Origin: Gnetum montanum
Lineage: Eukaryota > Streptophyta > Gnetopsida > Gnetales > Gnetaceae
Assembly (NCBI GenBank): GCA_015680685.1
Contig: MNCI01014154.1
Location: forward strand, 1-56,211
Length of the DNA stretch: 56,211 bases
Reading direction: 5' to 3'
Below, piece by piece: positions 54,335 to 56,211 of the stretch. Below the pieces are notes generated by a model that was not told the origin of the DNA, searched no databases, and saw only the letters and a list, made by a program, of their open reading frames with translations. Numbering within the stretch: position 1 is the stretch's first letter; each line of letters opens with the position of its first letter. The translations under genes and the position numbers were made by a program.

Positions 54335-56211
54335 ATCTACCCTCTTTAGGTTTTGTTCATCCTTGAACAAGTCCATGTCCTCTATCTTTTTCCAACTCCA
54401 GTACTTCTTTCATGATCCCATGTTCCAATAATTTGATTTCTCCTTTGAAATTGAAGTTGTTTCTTACTTATTCTGCAAATAAGACATATATGAGAAAAAT
54501 CATATGGCAAATTAAATATTACTTTCTTGATACTTACTTCATTTTATAAGATAATGACAAAAGGTGAATTAAAGATTTATCAACCACCAACCACCGGGCC
54601 TAACTAGGATCACACAAAGTGCAACTTGGATCTAGTTACCCAAGTGAAGATAGGGCAAATTCTTTATCCCCAATTTCTATTATCATAGATATTTTTCTTA
54701 TCTAATTGAAATATAAATTAAATAATGAATAAAATAGTAACATCATCAAATAAAAGTAAGAATGAGATACTTCTTGATCTTGATCAACCTTATGAGCTGA
54801 TGGGAGAAATTGTAATTCTACTATAAGTGATGTAATTGAATGATCTTATTGGGGATGGCAAGGCTTGATCTTGATTCTTCTTAACTTGGTTTTTAGAAAT
54901 CAACTCGAGTAACTTGGTAACTTGAAAGAATATGACATCAAACTAAATATAGTCCAAAGTCTCAATGAAGAATGTTGTTGATCCATCCTCATTAATCATA
55001 ACACAATAATTGGTAAACTATGGCTCTTGATGAGTGCTATCCATCAACATCATCTATTTCTGAATTCTAGAGTCTAATTTATCTATTAAACATTTAAAGT
55101 AAGTAGAATATGCACTGCTAATGGAATTGCATGCTGAATTGATGTAAACATATTCTTCAAGTTAGGTTCATCTTCAAAAATATTTCTTTACAAATCCATA
55201 TATTAAGAATTGATAAACACTACTTCCAACTTTTGCATTGAAGTCTCCACAACGAATAAATAGAACTAGATCGATATAACTTAGTAATAACTTATTCTTC
55301 AAACTTTCTTCTATTTTCTTAATCAAATATGCTTCTTGACATAGTCTAATATCTGAACATATTCGTTTGGAAATTAAATGTGTGTTAACCATGCATACAC
55401 ATCTTCCTAATAACTAAATTTTTAAAATCAATGCCAAGGCTATGTGATTTTTCCAAAATCTTGATTTTTCTTTCTTTTCCATCACTTGAAGTTCTGGAAT
55501 TTCAAAAATCATATTTTCTAAACTTCATTCAAATCTTTGCACCAATTCAAACTTGGATTCTTTATAAAAGATTGCACAACCATCCATGTTGTGATTATTG
55601 CAATATGCTAATCTATATGGCTCAAAAGAAGAACTTCCACAAAACCTTTTTGCTTATACATGTTTGGTTGGAATTAATATAGAAATTCCCATGGAAAAAA
55701 TTCTTGTAAGCAGAAGAAATTAGCATCCAAATCTTCTAACCCTACTAAGATGTGAGGATATTGATATTAATGCCAATCCAAAGCCCATGATAGACATAGT
55801 GGATGTTGTTTCTCACTCACTAGAGATCTTGCAAGTACATTATATGTTGCAACTTTCACTCCTATTCCTAGATTCTTATTTGGATCATTTCTCTTCATGA
55901 GTATCATACTTCTTATTGAAACAAGATTTTGAGTCTCCATGGTGTTTTTTCCCTATGTTTTGATTGTAAAAATGGATTAATATACTCTTTTCTTAATAAT
56001 TGAAAATTTTTTTGTTTCTTCAACTAATTCTCCAACTAACACATCAACTAATCATTAACTAATACATCAAGTAATAATTAACTACATCAACTAAATAATT
56101 ATATTATCTATTTTTATAATTACATTATCTAATTTTATTAATATTTAATGACATCATATAATTTTAGTAATATGTAGCTATATTATCTAATTCTCAGTAG
56201 CCTTTCCACCC
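54335..56211 (-). mobile_element. Element F interior (pol end, purine tract) and unassigned sequence
   Basis: On the minus strand AACCTAAAGAGGGTAGA (54336-54352) is a purine tract against the LTR. It is preceded by a possible protein end (FKGEIKLLEHGIMKEVLELE, then a stop), the usual arrangement at the 3' end of conifer gypsy elements. From about 54490 I recognise nothing of F. The remaining DNA is A/T-rich, with one possible LINE scrap at 55174-55392. Confidence 0.4.
55174..55392 (-). pseudogene. Possible non-LTR retrotransposon endonuclease scrap
   Basis: A 72-codon open stretch reads IKKIEESLKNKLL, then LVLFIRCGDFNAKVGSS. GDFNAKVG is the metal-binding motif of the AP-type endonuclease of LINEs, and the helix before it fits. 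Neighbouring motifs (SDH, RT) are not found within 800 bp, so this is a weak call and could be chance. Confidence 0.25.

Overview
The window is nuclear DNA of a large-genome seed plant, most likely a conifer. Almost all of it consists of old, nested LTR retrotransposons, and one long decayed copy of plastid DNA lies among them. I recognise no intact host gene, CRISPR array, rRNA gene or functional tRNA gene. Every coding region I can identify carries stop codons or frameshifts. Two features favour Pinaceae: the dense, old Ty3/gypsy and SIRE-like copia content, and a plastid segment in which trnV and trnF are only about 400 bp apart with no ndhC-ndhK-ndhJ between them. The species cannot be fixed from this sequence.

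Layout. (A) 1-5813, minus: a gag-only Ty3/gypsy derivative with a short third ORF. (D) 6867-about 10230, minus: a 3' LTR plus third-ORF fragment of a related element. (NUPT) about 10260-11536, resuming at about 28340-30594: plastid DNA in the order atpB-atpE-trnM-trnV-trnF-trnL. (G) 11537-about 28335, plus: a SIRE-like Ty1/copia element inserted just after atpE. (C) 12602-25237, minus: a 12.6 kb gypsy element nested in G. (B) 30600-37734, plus: a complete but non-autonomous gypsy element with two 828-bp LTRs and the target duplication CTATG. 37740-40450: unassigned DNA with two tandem-repeat zones. (F) 40451-40702 and 54059-54334: one LTR of another gypsy element, split by (E), about 40703-54058, minus, a 13.4 kb sister of C whose 3' LTR is partly hidden by a 453-bp assembly gap. 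From 54335 to the end there is F-flanking sequence and a possible LINE scrap.

A, B, C and E share a primer-binding site resembling tRNA-Asp, and all four, with D, share related LTRs. C and E carry gag, protease, RT, RNase H and integrase, followed about 2 kb later by an extra ORF of about 950 codons (ORF3). D keeps about 2 kb of ORF3, A has a version of about 190 codons, and B has none. In all four ORF3 copies the start codon directly follows an AG that has a branch-point-like motif 20-35 nt upstream. This suggests that ORF3 was expressed from a spliced RNA, as retroviral env genes are. ORF3 resembles the plant-transposon protein domain of Athila-like extra ORFs joined to a long coiled coil.

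The insertion order can be read directly: plastid DNA, then G, then C; separately B into the NUPT flank, and E into the LTR of F. Percentages and alignments below were made by eye.
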